Source: Oxyruncus cristatus
Taxonomy: Eukaryota > Chordata > Aves > Passeriformes > Cotingidae
Assembly: GCA_013399855.1 (NCBI GenBank)
Contig: VXAY01002317.1
Coordinates: 2,055,152 to 2,119,151, forward strand
Reading direction: 5' to 3'
DNA: 64,000 nucleotides
A program made the translations under genes and the position numbers. This document shows, one piece after another, positions 12,801-26,400 of the stretch. The notes under the pieces were generated by a model. That model searched no databases. It was not told the DNA's origin and saw only the letters and a program-made list of their open reading frames with translations. Position 1 is the stretch's first letter. Every line of letters begins with the position of its first letter.

Positions 12801-15800
12801 ACATTAAAAAGGATGGGGTGGTTGGACAGTAGACTGATCGTGAATACTACCACATTTAGAAAGACATTAATCAGCATGTATGCACTATGATATTAAATCA
12901 CATGTGATCTAATCCACTCTTGCCATTGCTTAAACAACTTAAAAGATCATAGTTTTAGCCTACTCAGAGTAGAGAAATTTTTCTGGCCTGAAATTACGGC
13001 ACTCCAGTCTCCTAACTGGCTCTCTACAATCTCAGGCATAAACACCTGCCAAGACTATTTTATAATCTGCCTATAAGGAACAAACAGGCAAAGTGAAAAC
13101 TCAACAAATAACATACTTAAGAATAGCAAAGGGAGGTAGTTCTTCTCACCAGAGCACGTAGAGGATAAATCAATGCAAACATAAGTTTCAAACATAACCT
13201 GATTCCCCAACAGTGGAAAACTATTTCACCACACTTTGTGACAACTACTGAAATGTTTTTGTAGAACAGCTCAACTTGAGAGCTGTTACTACGTGATTAT
13301 GCCCCCTCTGTCAGTGTAAGAACACAGACCCAGCTCCTCTGTTATTGCCACTGTATTTCCTGAACCTTCCTTGGTCCCACTTAAGAATCTCTTGCCCTTT
13401 ACTATTGGCCACAGCAGGTGGGAAGTGAAATAGAAAGAGGAAGGAAACCGGAAATCTGGATGATGCAAGATTTTCTAGTCTTCAGAAAGAGAATAAGTAC
13501 TGTCTCCAGGGTTAATTTAAGTTGATATGAACTATAGTGACTGAATAACAAACTTAAGGGAAAAATTCAAAGTAAAGATTTCAAGTTTCCAGTGTGGGTA
13601 GGGCTGTAATTGCATTATCATCTTTCTAATTTTACTCTTAGCAGGAAAGCTGTAATAACTGAAGGACAATCAGCCTTGGGGCTCTTTCTTTTCTGCTGCT
13701 TCTTAATAGTTTATTAAGGTTAATGAGGTGTGCCTCTACTAACCTTGATTGTAAAGGGGTTAGGGAACTAACTTGCCATCTACCCACCAAGAAAAACTCC
13801 TTAGCAGAATCTACTGATGCTTTAGGAATCCCCTAATAATTTCTTTCTGCCCTTGATCAACAGGGGGTTTTAACACTAAAATGTGTCTCTGTTAAGATAA
13901 GTTTTCTACTGCACACGAACACACCACTCAAAACAAGTTTTTAAGTCCTGAAGGACTCTTGAGCTTCGTCTGAGTACAGCATTTTTCTTTGCTACCTGCC
14001 CTATTTAGCTTTCATTTCCTACTCCAGAGAAAGTTGCCTTTTAGTTTGTTGAAGTACTTAATGAATGTAAAAGACGTTTTGACCCTTAGGGAAGAAAACA
14101 ACTTGCGAAGTTCAATATATTTTATGTTGCACTACATTAAAGAAGGGTGTATGAATAAACATGCTGTGCACTAGCTCTGTAGTGCTACTGTTGCAACTGA
14201 TTACAGCCTTTCTCCTGCCTGGCTCTGCTGTTTCAGGTTGCAGAGAAAATCAGCACATTTTGAATGTCTAGCCAATCTGTCACTTCGTCTTTGGTTTCTG
14301 CACATAAAAGAGAACAAAACCTGACATATATTTGTGAAGACACTATTTACCCTGAAGTGCATGTTTGCTCATTGGCTTTATCTGAGCCACTGGAAAACTG
14401 TGCATGTTGGGGAAAACATTCCTCTCACTTCACTGAGCCACAGCCACAAAACAAGAACGGCCTCAAAGCAGAGAACTAAAGGCATCTGCCAATGCAATTG
14501 CAATCAACCATTCCTCTGCTGCCCTGAGGAAACTAGAACATAGTCTATGTCTAAAGTAGCACAGTGGCTGCTATCTCTTGCAGGATTTGTGTTCAGTACT
14601 AACAGCACCTCAGCAAGTCACAGTAAGGAGCGGGAAGTACCTCTGCAGATTTCAAGAATCTGAACACTGGGGTAGTGGACAATGATGAAACTGGAAATGA
14701 GCAGCTAGAATTTCATCTAGGGATCAGCAAGTCATTTGGAGTGCTGGAACTAACAGAAAAGAACTACCTCTCAAAGATTAGGTCATGCAAACCAGTAAAA
14801 ATTGAACTTGGCACACAATAACACTGTGAGACAAGAAGTCACTTATCCCTGCATAGACAGACGATGTGAAATGAGAAGCTTCCTCTTTCTGTGATTAACA
14901 GCCTTACTATTTGTCAGCTTGTAAGGACATTTTTGCTATATGAAGACAAAAAAAAGATGAAAAACCCATTACTTTTGTTTCATATTATGTTTGTTATTGC
15001 TAATGTTCATGGTGTTTTGGATTGCTTGGTTTAAAATGTTCATTATAAGCTTCCACACTTTTGCTACTCACTAGGCTTGGCTGTTTCAAGAGGGCCTTTC
15101 TCAGGTCATCTGTCCAGTGATAGTGGACAGTCAATCATAATATTAACAATATTAATATTAATTAACATTAAATTCTCAATCTATAACAAAGACTTGTAAC
15201 TAATCTCAGACAGTACTTTCAGTATTACATCCCCTATCATTCTGTAGATTTCTAAATGCTGGCTTCAGTCAGACAATAGCTAAGTGATCCAGTGTAGCAG
15301 AGGCATGTCCTGCAGTTCAGCCACGTTGACTTGGCAATCCTTTGTGCATATACTTAATATTTTTACACTCTTTTCCATCAAATCATTGGACTGGACACAA
15401 CACAGATTAGCAGTAATACATTTATACATACATCTAGTTGCAAATGCTTAATTTCACTGCCACACAAATTATCACCCAATTGTGAAACATCATTGCTTGA
15501 GGTGTATCATCTTTAGAAAAAATGGGTATGCATAAGTCCCTATTTAGCTGTAGCACATTCTACAGTGTGCTACCTCACAGAAATTAAAATATCCTTCAGA
15601 ATTTTATTTTGTTATGCTATCAATATGGAAATTTGGCTGGATTACACTTGTGTTTTTGCAGGTACAATGCCTCGAAGTGTCCTAAGTGTTGTTCTTCTTC
15701 CATTTAATTTCTGGTCCTCAGATGAATTTTGTGTAATTGTTTTTCAATGTTGTTGTGTAACATTTTAATGATCACATCCTAGTCTTGAAAATTCCCCCCG

Positions 15801-17023
15801 AACAAATAAAGAAGTCCTAGAGTGTTTTCCAAATCTCACACTAGGAAGAATTTCAGACACATGTATCTGACTCCGTATTCTCAACATTAGTATTGGAAGT
15901 CTCATTTCACATTTTGTCCCAGATAGAACAGTTCTTTAAAAGGAGGACTGATACTGCTAGAATCTAGGTTGGAAGCTTTCTCATCTCTTATACTTTAGCT
16001 ACAATATCTCATGTTTATATTCTGTTTAGAGAACATAGATATAAGTGTTTAAAATTAATCTCTACTGGTTTAAGGCATCTTTTTGTCAAGGACAATAAGT
16101 CATTTATTGACTGCTTCAGCTAACATGGACTTCTATGAATAGACACAAAATTTCTCATACTCATGGATTAAGTATGAGATACTCAGCAGTTACATTGCTA
16201 GTCTCCAGTTCTGATCATGCTGTCATCTGTATCGTGACTAGTTTAGTGTTACACTTCCTAAGGACAAAAAATTTACCAAAAATTTCTTTAATACCTTAAT
16301 TTGATTCAGCTCTATTTGCATTTGTGTCCTGTGAACACAGTTCCACCAGAACACTCAAAGGCCTCTGAGCGTCTACAATGGCTACTAATTTCCCTGCATT
16401 GCTCTTGACCATGCCTGGGAACCATTAAAAAAAAAATCATAAGGATCATATTTTATGTACAGGTACAAGAATGCTGGTAGAAGCCTTAGCCTTTTATGAC
16501 CTGCTTGAGCACCTTGCTTCTAGGAATGTTATTACTAATACATATAATTTACATTTTTGTTTATGTTTTGCCTGCTTTTCAAAGCTACTTGAAGCCTGTG
16601 GTCATGCTTCTCCACAGATCAAAACATAGCCTGTCAAGGCTCACTCCCTGTGCTGCCAAAGGTGTTCTTTATTTTCCATCGAAAAAAAGTCGGGTGCCAA
16701 ACAAATCCCAGAAGACAGTGTGTAGAAACAGCATTTCCTGACAAGAAAGTTTTCTCTGTTTCTTAGGGTTACTGGCCAAAATGCCAAATATATTTCCAAG
16801 GTTGATGAATCCACCAGAAAAAAACATGTAAGAATGTCCACGTTTAACTGGTTAAAAACATTCATATCTGTAAATATTTAGCTTTTTGTTTGGAGTGAAT
16901 AGATAGGAAAGAAGTATTCATTCTTATGTCTGTAGTGACTGATATGTAATGTCATCTCTCTTGGTTCTCTTGCTTGTTCTGTGATTTTGAGGGAAGCGGT
17001 CTCTCTACCGTTTTTGTCTTTCT
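12801..17023. other. Unique AT-rich non-coding stretch
   Basis: No gene or known repeat. Forward frames reach only 60-81 codons. An AT-only palindrome-rich spot lies near 15136-15172 (ATATTAACAATATTAATATT and following), which is low-complexity rather than a defined site. Confidence 0.55.
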
Positions 17024-17666
17024 TTGTTTTTGAGTCTAGAATTTTTCAAGAGTCTTGTAAACAGGCTTCTCCTCTTCTATTCTGTTCCCTTTAGAAAGAT
17101 CCTCCACATCCTGGAACACATTTCTGACATTTTCTTCTGTTTGAATTTTCTGCTTTCCCAAAAGTTGCATATTTTAATGAATTATACATTTTATTTTATG
17201 CAGTTTCAGGAGCTGCAGCTTCAGACATTTGTTGTTTACCCATGCATTTATTTCATATGCTTACTCAGTGGGGCTTACTATGGAAAGCCTGAATGTAAGG
17301 AAAATCTTCAGTTTTTCCCACTTATCTGGCAGTATCAGTGTTTCTCCTACAGCACTAATATTTTCTGGGATTGTGGTGACTTGAGTACTGATCTCCATCT
17401 CTGTACAAAATTGTCCATTATTCCCCTGAGATTCTTTATCTGCAGTGATACTGTTGTCATTCTTTGTTCATGCTATGAGCATAAATTGTCACAACTTACT
17501 AGAAGCTGTTAATGAATTTGCCTTGATTTTTTTCAAATACGAGGCAGTTCTTCAGCTTGTGGTGGTTCTCACAAGAAGCACAATTCCCTGGGCTGATTTC
17601 AGTCTTGAGCTTTTCTTCGCCTGTTAGCTTAGGGCCTTGCAATTCCTTGTCTGATCTGTGCCTCAG
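17024..17666. other. Block with long open frames on both strands, unidentified
   Basis: The plus strand has a 162-codon ATG-to-stop frame (17024-17512), rich in Phe, Leu, Cys and Tyr, with no domain I recognise. The minus strand is also unusually open: a 55-codon stop-free stretch (17666-17502) and, in another frame, a 68-codon stretch (17467-17264), neither needing an ATG. The first minus stretch holds a Cys/His cluster, C-x2-C-x3-H-x4-C (NCASCENHHKLKNC), close to but not matching the C-x2-C-x4-H-x4-C zinc knuckle of retroelement Gag proteins. The plus strand is T-rich here. This could be a decayed A-rich coding element on the minus strand or simple chance. I cannot assign it. Confidence 0.2.
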
Positions 17667-20600
17667 TTACCTCTCTAAATTGACCAGAATGTCTCACCAG
17701 CTTTAAGAATTTACATATTCATGTATGTTTTCAACATCTTTTTATATTCTTTTATACACGTCACTCATACATCTTTTTAAACACTGCAGTTACTATGTGC
17801 AGTTCAAATATACAGTCTCAAAAAGACATTTTTCCCAGAATTATAGAAAAACTAATGGAAAAATCAGGCCTTTCCAAAACATCTGTTATCAAAACTATTT
17901 TCAGACTGCCCATTAGTTCTATTTTTTTTTTCAAGAATAATATGCTCAATTCTTTTTCAGTTATTCTCCGTGGGTTTGCAGGTTTTAGGTGTGATGGTGA
18001 TTATACCTACTCTCTTCTTTTGTGCGGAAGCTTTTATTCATCAGCAATCACCAATGAGCTGAGTTTAATGACACCCCCTTCATTCACTGTCTCTGTTATA
18101 TCAATGTGCTCACACTGCTTCAGATGAACCTCTATGCAAAAACTGATTCAAACGTCTCATGCAAGAGCCTCTTTCTCTTACATTACAATTCCCATGGCTC
18201 CTTCACTGTTATCTACTGTGGGGAAAAAAAAAACCAAACAACCAAACAAAAAACTAAGGGTTGTGTTATGAATCTCCCTGCACATTTGCTTTGAATATGA
18301 GTTCAATCAGAGGAAGCCAAAATTCTAAATTCTACCTTTCACGTTCATAATTGCATCCTCCTAGTTGGGTATTTTTATGGGGATTAATGTGAGTGTATTT
18401 CCTGTGCTAGCCAGAAACAAGTCTCAATGGGAATCTCTTTCAGTCCAACATCTGAAGTCTCGGTCATTCCTCACTTTGTAATAGTATATGACAGGCATAT
18501 CCTGTCTTCAGCTTGCTCTCAGTTCTCTTGCTTTCAGTTCAGTAAAATAAGTCGTGGTCCCAAAGTACAAGCATTTTGTGACTCTGTGAAGAGGGCAAAT
18601 TTTGAATTTTGCACGTTGAGATGGTTTATTGTAAAAACAATTTTGCTGTGCAAAATAGTTACTTTTTTTGAAAGTGCATTTCCTCAACATTCTGGCAAAA
18701 TTCACAGCAAAGCCATAATTGTATAATGTGAACACTGAAACTAGTTTTCTTCCATGTAATAAAATAGCAAGACTATTATAGTGTACTGTGTCATCACAAA
18801 ACAACAACAACAAACAAACCAAACCAAAAACCACACGCACACTAATTTTTTTGAATTAAAAGAACTAGGAAACATTCATTGATGTCTGCCCCATCACAAC
18901 AGTGACACCATTTGACTCAGAGATTTGTTCCCCTTCTAGTTAGTAGCAAACCAGTTCAGTCACCTTCCACAAAATAAACAAAAAAGATGAGCTTTATCAG
19001 AGCACTGCAAAACCTTCCTCACTCATGCAGTTTTTCAATTTAGCTTGAAAATAGGCTGTACCTATTTGCCTATGCTCAGAATTGTGAACCAAAAATACAC
19101 ACATGACCACAACTATTTCATCTGCAGTTTTCGCCTGGAGTTTAAATCCTGGCCCACAAGAACTGGTAGAGGTCTGAGTGACTTAGGCAGAGCCAAAGTT
19201 CCACATGCAGGTGTGCCACAACAATACATTTAATTTTTTTCTGAAGCCTCCTCATCTGAGGCATTGCACACACCATGTTCCACATTAAAGAAATTTTAAT
19301 TGGTCCAAACACCTGTGCATCTTGTATTATCTTCTTGAAGATCAGGTATGGATATTTACAATGATGCATAATTTACAATGATGCTTGAAGTACAAAATTT
19401 GGTAAATGTTTATAAACACAAGGTTGTGTGGGTAATAATTATATCAAATCCAGATGAATTCTCATTGAGTGAACATTGAAGAAATTTCTTAGGTTTGTGA
19501 GAGAAATTTCTAATCTCATTTCCTTAACACTAAAAATGAAGAGCATCGCAAATGTACAGAAAGACCGATTCTTATCAATGCATAAGCACTGCACTCTCAT
19601 TAGTTTTCAGTTACAAAGGTAATGAAGTAGAAAACACCATGCAGTTGGGGATTTACAACCCTAAGAAGATTGGTAAATAAAAGCAACAGATTAGCCCAAT
19701 ATTACTGAATCCTGCCATTTAAAGTCCCTTCTGGTGGACTTAACAGGCAATATATATCAGTTTTAGAAAGAGGTGTTGGAAAGAGTAGCATGTAAATCAG
19801 GAGGAGCACACAGAATCAAGTAGGCTGACAGAAATCTATCTTTTAACTTGATGGCAGTAATGCCTGCAGAATTTGGAGAGATTTATGCTAGGACTCAAGG
19901 AATATAATATTCCTCTTGAATTAACTAATTTTTGCAATCCATGTACTGTGAGTGGTACACTGCTGCCAGAAAAGATTTGTGGCCTGCCTGAAGTACCAAT
20001 TATCTTCCATTCTCTGCAGTAAAATTGTCTAGTAATGTGAGTGATAGCAGCAAATTTTACACATCACTGATGATGGAATTAAATGTACACTCCATCATGT
20101 CTAGTAACAAATTTTGTAAATAACATAAAATAAAATACAAAAACAGAATCATTGGGATTTATGCAAGAAAACCTAATTTACTATTTTCACATGCTTTTTC
20201 TTCCAATGATACTTCCTATTGCAACTGACTTTTCAAACTTAAGTCATTCTAGAAAAGAGTAGTATTGGGAGAAGCTAATTCTGTTGAAATAAAACGTAAG
20301 CCAAGAAAGCATAATCTAAAACCAGCCCAGTGTGAATTAAAAATTCTATCTAAACCACTGTTTTAAATCTAATCAGATCTCACTCTTGGCATGTACCATG
20401 GGAAGTCTTTTGAATTTTCTATGGTCAGTTTGTGTTTCAGATACTTTTTATGTTCCAGTCATTGGTTGTGGGACTCTCTTATGTGATTCTGTCTTATTTA
20501 CTCTAATTAAGGTGTAGGAAAATAATGGATTCTTAATACAATTGATGACTTCTTTCCTGACAGGTTCAGCTGTTCAAATTGCCTGAATAACTCTGCCTAA

Positions 20601-21584
20601 GCACTGATTTGCTTTAGAAATATTTTTTTTCTAACTAAGCAAAAGGTGCAGGTATTTGAATGAAAAGATAGTAAATAAAATCACATTTTTTCCCATTTTT
20701 TTTAAAAAAAAAAAAGTTCTATGCCTATAAAAAGGGGACTGAAAGGCTGAAGACAAAATGTAGGTCAGACTTTAAAATGGTATGGAAATAATCATCACTA
20801 AGGCACAGAGAATGAGCTAAGATTACTTTAAGTATTTGAGAAGCTGGAAGCATTTGAGAATTGTCTCTGAAGCGTACCCAAAGGAGAAATTTACTAAGGT
20901 CTTTAAATACGCTCCCGAGAATCAATGGGCCATAAGGGAATGCATCAGAAATGCCCTCGGTCCCAAGAAGAAATTTTCAAGGGCTAACACACATAAACAC
21001 TCAGCTATTTGAAAGCTTATTTTAGAGAGCAGGTGATTCCACAAGTCAATTTTTGTGTGTGTTTGTGTTTATCAGAAGTAAGATGGTTCTAGCTTTGGCT
21101 GTGACAATTGAAATTTTTATGTACACAGGAGATTATTTTATTTAAAAAAAATGAAATCTGCAAATACAAAATCTATGCTGAAGTTTTAGCCTGACTAGTG
21201 TCATCAAACATCAAAGATTTTCATGTACATGTTGGAATAACACAGTCCATTACACAGCTTGCTGCACTACATGCACCCCAGTTTCTCATTTTCAATATTT
21301 CTGTCTTTCTTTGCACGTCTCTTGGCTCAGCTGCTTGTAAATTGCTACAAGGTGTCCCAATCCAGACATGAAGCTGTAGGTGAGAATCTGAGGTGAGAAG
21401 AAGGTAGAACCACAGCTGTGATATCTTATTTATAGGCAGTATCCCTATGCACACTATTGAGGTGCACTAGCTAAATTATAGTTACGCAAATAATGTTTTT
21501 CTCAGTTTTAAATAAAATACAACGTTTATCACAGTGCAGCAATACAACTTTTATCTTGACAATTGCTCTCTGCCCTCCTTCTAG
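17667..21584. other. Unique AT-rich non-coding stretch with A-rich simple repeats
   Basis: No gene is recognised. Forward frames of 99-110 codons at 17795-18127 and 18427-18726 are T-rich strand chance frames. A-rich simple repeats with CAAA/CCAAA units occur at about 18221-18257 and 18797-18835. A near-perfect 18-base direct repeat (ATTTACAATGATGC) sits at 19355-19387. Nothing else stands out. Confidence 0.5.
18797..18835. repeat. (CAA)n/(CAAA)n A-rich simple repeat
   Basis: The sequence is CAAAACAACAACAACAAACA followed by AACC/AAACC units. It is a short imperfect microsatellite of the A-rich CAAA type that recurs through the window (18221, 44334, 56899, 60881). Confidence 0.85.
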
Positions 21585-21690
21585 GCTCAGGCAAGCAGGT
21601 TCTATGCTCCAGCAGCCAGAGGAGTCCTCTTCTTCAGAGGAAAACTTAGAATGGGCAGAATATGCAAGGGGACTCACAAGGGGATTGTGA
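21585..21690 (+). other. Weak exon candidate, Ser/Glu-rich frame after a strong acceptor
   Basis: A textbook-looking splice acceptor (pyrimidine tract CTCTCTGCCCTCCTTCTAG, ending at 21584) is followed by an open frame whose translation contains an acidic serine run (QQPEESSSSEENLEWAEY). That composition differs from the Phe/Ile/Lys-rich chance frames around it. Against it, no good donor (AG|GTRAGT) follows before the stop at 21688-21690; the only GT choices are weak ones at 21599 and near 21685. I do not recognise the peptide. It may be chance. Confidence 0.15.
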
Positions 21691-23347
21691 TCTCACCTGC
21701 ATCTCACATCCATGCCACTTGTGTTGTCCGTGGAGGTTACGGAGACACAGGAGCAGATGAAGTAGTTTAGAGGGAGAAGTTGGTATCTGACTGTTATGTT
21801 CAGGTGAGGTGAAAGCTCCTTTCTCTGGACTATGTTACTGGAAGTATTCATGAGCCAGTTTGAAAAAGAAAAAAAATTATCAAAAAATCCACACATTAGA
21901 TCAGGAATCCAATTACTGTTAGATGAAGTGAAAATAAAAGGAAAGTCTACACTTGATTTTTACTGGATGCACTTTCCAACTGGCATAAACTGGGTGTTAA
22001 AGTCAGAATGCTCAGGCAGTGGTTTCTCTTTTAACACTGGGGATAATGGAATGGAACTCATAGCCTCTTCAAAAGAAAGAGCCAGGTCTTAGCTTAATAA
22101 GACCCTAACCTCAGTTTCAGCTGAACCTTCTGTAAAGAAAAAAGGATATAAATGCCTCAGAAAATATGTTAGATGCATTTTCAATCCTAGTGGCACTACT
22201 TACAGGCCAAAAATGACATAACCAAATGATAAGTAAAATATCTTTTTCAGCTGCTCGGTGGGCGTCTGTGTATCTTGAGATCAGTTTAAACGACATCCTG
22301 CAACCATGATAGATAACAGCTGATAGTTTCCTTAGTAGGTTTCCTATTGTAGCTGTTACCTGATTTAACCTTCCCAAAATGATAAAAAAAAAGACAGAAA
22401 ACACTTCTTCGGCAAGGTGTTGAAAAAGCTTTATTTGTTGTGACAACCTGACACTATAGAGACTGTGAGGAGTGAAAATGTGGCAGGAAGTGTGGCCTAA
22501 CAGGCCATCACATGCTTTAAGCAGTGCAGGAGAAAAACTCTGTAGTTGGCAACATCCAAACATTTAACAGAAAAATCACAAAGAATTCAAGTCGATCCAT
22601 CCAGGAGAGAAGGTCACTCACATGGAAATTAGTGGCTGGTAGAAATTGAGCATGTTGGGCAAGGGGCAGTATTTTCCAGTCTGTTGATACAATCAAGTTC
22701 TTTGTACTGATATTGGTGGAAGAAGAAAGGTTAGATCTTCCTCTCCTCTGGGTGTTCTGGAGTCACTTATGGCAGAGCTAATTCTGTAGCAATTATAGCT
22801 ACTATGAATTACTATGATTACAGGCAGTGAAGAATCATGGACAGAGACTACACATGCGCTGCACACCTAGAGACTACAGAACTCTGTCCTGACTCACCTT
22901 CAACATCTCAACATCCAGACAGATACAGGTCACAGCCAGCCTGGGGAGACAAAGTAACAGCACGAAGGGGCTAGTAGCACCTCTCTCTCTTTTGTCATGA
23001 CTCAGATGTTGAACCTTGGCTTTCTTTTACATGTCTCAATGCAGAATTTCACAATTCCTCAGTCCTAGATCAAGATCTGTTCTTATGTATTCGGTATGAC
23101 TGGGTTCAGGCACCTCTTGTGCTGCCCTGTACATAAGCTGTTATTTAACAGCGGTCGTAGTGGATCAGAACAAAGTTCCACATGGCCTAGTACCCCCTCT
23201 CCTGCAGAGCACAGTGGCACCTGTCATGGGAATAATAAAAGCACAGGGAAAGTAGGCAGTGACCCTTTGTTACAGCACTCCTTTGCCTTCATTGATAACA
23301 GCCTTCTGTGTCTAAGGTGGTGTTCACATATTGCATTTCCCTTGCAG
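21691..23347. other. Unique non-coding stretch
   Basis: No gene is recognised. A 148-codon reverse frame (22563-22117) is one of the longer frames in the window but has no domain I know and no flanking splice pattern I can argue for. A GCAG|GTGAG donor-like string exists on the minus strand near 21699-21708, without a credible upstream exon. Confidence 0.45.
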
Positions 23348-23476
23348 ACTCACGGAGCACAAACACCTCACAGCTATGCTAGCACCATATTAGGAGGGAA
23401 CAGCAATGCTGCCAGCAAGGAAGGAAAGGAGAACAACTTCCTTCCAGCTTCAGCCCTCCCTTCTTCTGTGTCTGGG
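23348..23476 (+). other. Candidate phase-0 cassette exon (129 bp, 43 codons), unidentified
   Basis: A pyrimidine-rich acceptor (TTGCATTTCCCTTGCAG, ending at 23347) is followed by 129 bases, an exact multiple of three, then a GT-containing donor (CTGGG|GTAAAT at 23477). The frame is open across the whole segment in the phase that makes both boundaries phase 0. The 43-residue translation is rich in Ser, Ala, Asn, Gly and Pro with one charged patch (SKEGKEN), unlike the surrounding chance frames. The same frame is open from an ATG at 23096 to a stop at 23489-23491 (131 codons), so openness alone is weak evidence. I do not recognise the protein. It could be an exon of a gene whose other exons lie outside the window, a non-coding RNA exon, or chance. 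Confidence 0.2.
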
Positions 23477-23491
23477 GTAAATGGACTTTGA

Positions 23492-26400
23492 GCTTGAGGA
23501 GAAGCTGAAACACAGCTAGACGGGGCAATACCATGGAAAGCCAGGAATGGCCTGTACTTGGCTTCACACAGAAGGCACAAGACTAGTGTAATTCATACTG
23601 CAATAGCTCTGGTGCCTACTAATGTGGATTGTACTTGACATCAGACATTTCTGCAATTATTACACTGTGTGTTGCTTGTTCCCATTCATTGTTTCAGAAG
23701 CGGCAGAAAGTTTCTTAGAATACAAAATATGTAACCAACAGTTTTGCATATGAAGGTCTCATCAATATATACTGATTTAACTGATTTTGATTTAAGGAAA
23801 TTATTATGAATACTCTGCCTGTTGCATAGACGGGTTGTGACCTTTTTTCCTACAGTACTGGCAAGATGTTCTGGTGCTGGATTTTTATTAATCCCAGTCT
23901 GCCTTTTGAAGGGATTTTGTTCACCTTGGGCCTGAGTTATGGATGTAAAAATCATGTTGTTGCAAGTATATAACTGCTACCAAAAATGCAGTGAACATGT
24001 AAGATTTTTATGGCACAGTACGGAGTCCCCAGGCACACACAGTTCTGGAGATAAGTCAAGTCAGAAATACAGACAAGGTTTCAAACAAGAGAGGAATCAC
24101 AGAAAAGAAGAATAAAGAAGTTGTAGGAACTTACAAAGCACTTAGTGAGAAGACAGGAAAGGGAGAAAGCATGGATACCGTGTAATCCACAAGACTTTGT
24201 ATGGCTTTTGCTCATTCTTGCCTTTGTTATCTTGTATTAACCTCAACACCTTTTAAAGGCTTTAAGTCAGAAGACAATGACACAGTTTCTGTGGAACAAG
24301 GTGGGCTGGGCGCAGTTACATACTGTAAACTGTGGTAATTTAATAAAAAGTCTTGCAGGGACCAGGACTTTCTCACTTCTATAATAATCATCAAACCAGT
24401 ACAAGAGTGTCTGTGCGTGTTTAATTCAACCCTCATTTCATAATCTCATGTTCTTCTGTAGTCATATTAGCTAAAGTAATACGGAGATGCAGGTTACCTA
24501 GAATACTGATTTCTGGTGTAGATGACTAGCATGTTCTTGATCTAAAGATTATTTCTCTGCATAGAGAAGCAATTTCTTATCTCATAATGCATTTGTACAT
24601 AAAGCTACAGGATGCACCCGAGCAGAAAATATTGATTAAATGAGTCAATTCTATGCTTTGGAACATTGGTGTTACTCCAAATTACATTGAGAGACAGTGG
24701 CCAGGGGACTTATGAATCAAGTATGCAATAATCTTGTAAAAGTGCCACGTCATTGTTTCACATCTTTAGCCACACTGGGAACAAAAGGGTCTTTTCCAAG
24801 GAAATAGTTGATTTTTACTTCTCTGCAACTAGAAATGGCACTCAGACACTGTGAAAACTCCACATCCTGTTCTTACGTGGAGGAATTAAAGGACTGAATT
24901 GGTTTTTGGTGAAAAACAACTAAATTATTTTGAAAGGTTGGTCTCTCTGAAGAAAGTCAGTGACATTAAAGACCTTACCACCTCCTATTTGCCATGAGGA
25001 AAGAGAAGAAAACACTGTCATACAATGTCCATCACTAGCCAATATGGAATGATTTGGAACTCAGACTTTTCAAGCAAGAAGAAAATTATCACATACTGAA
25101 AATCAAAATGAAAATTGCAAATAATTTCAGGTGTCTTTTACTGGAACTTTTTACTATCTGTTTTTAAGCATTTTAAACAAAGGAGGCTATTCACTCAAAC
25201 TACAGAGAATTATCCATGGTATCCATGTGAAGTATTAAGAACATAGTTTTTTACGACCTGTTTTGTTGGGGAAGGAGAATTGCATTCAGTGACCACAAAA
25301 TATTAATTTGCATATCTGAGGTAGTGAACTACTGTGGTTGTTTTTAGATTATTATAATCCATGAATGCAGTCTGACAGGGAAGTGTTACCTTTGTTCTTG
25401 TCCTTACTGTCCAGAAAACACAATCTGGGTAAAGTCATTTACTTGTTGTGACAGTAGTTGTTAATGAACAGGTCTCAGTTTGTTTCACCTTCACACTTTG
25501 AAAAATAGAACATGCACACCCAGACTACATGGAGAAAAACATAGATCACGGATTCTGCTGCATCATCTGCATTTTTCTATTCAGTATTTTCTGTGTTCTG
25601 TGTGTTAATTTTCCAGCTATTGACTTTAAATGAACCTAATAATTTTTCCACCTACAAAGGAGGGATGCCAGACTCACCAAGGACAGATTTTTAACAAGAC
25701 CACTAATGGTCCATAACCAACTGCAAGTAAGCAAGTGTTTACCCACCATCCATTTCTCTCATAGATGTAATGTGCATCTTTCAAGTCACTCTTACTTGTT
25801 TGTTGATGGAAATCCTGTCCATTCAATTCATAAACCTTCAGAAAGAGAACCAGGTACCACAGCACCACTTTCACTTTGATTTTCATAGATAGTCTTAAAA
25901 GCTTTGGTAAAAACTTAAATATTGTTACTGAGGAAAAAAAAAAAAAAACAACGAAACAAAAAACAACCAAGAGACTTACCTGTGACAGAGAAGCATACAA
26001 ATAAGTCTTGAAGTCTAGATTTTCTGCTTTGCTTCTGGTTTGCCTTTAAAACATGCTTCTATCAACACCATTCTTACAAATTTCTTTAGATCTAATCTAT
26101 TTTTTGCCCATTTTCTTGACCAAGGGGGAAAGAGATAAAAAGCTGGAAGTAGCACTCTTTCTGAAATATCACTTTCCCTGTTTTGAACAAAGCGTATCTT
26201 CCAAATGCTACTTTTGCCCGAGACATCAATTACAGAATTTAGCTCCTTCAGTTATCTTTGATTATGAAAAGCTAGTTGTTAGGTTGTGTGGCTGTTTTTC
26301 TTTTCTTTTCTAAATAGATATTGAATAACTGTGAAGGTAAGAATAATACTATTTTTTAAAAAATTAACAGAATTTCTGTTTTCTGGCCTCTGGCTTCTCT

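Noticed and set aside
22117..22563. 148-codon reverse frame as a possible exon or gene
   Set aside because: No recognisable motif, no supporting splice sites, and a length compatible with chance in 64 kb of six-frame translation.
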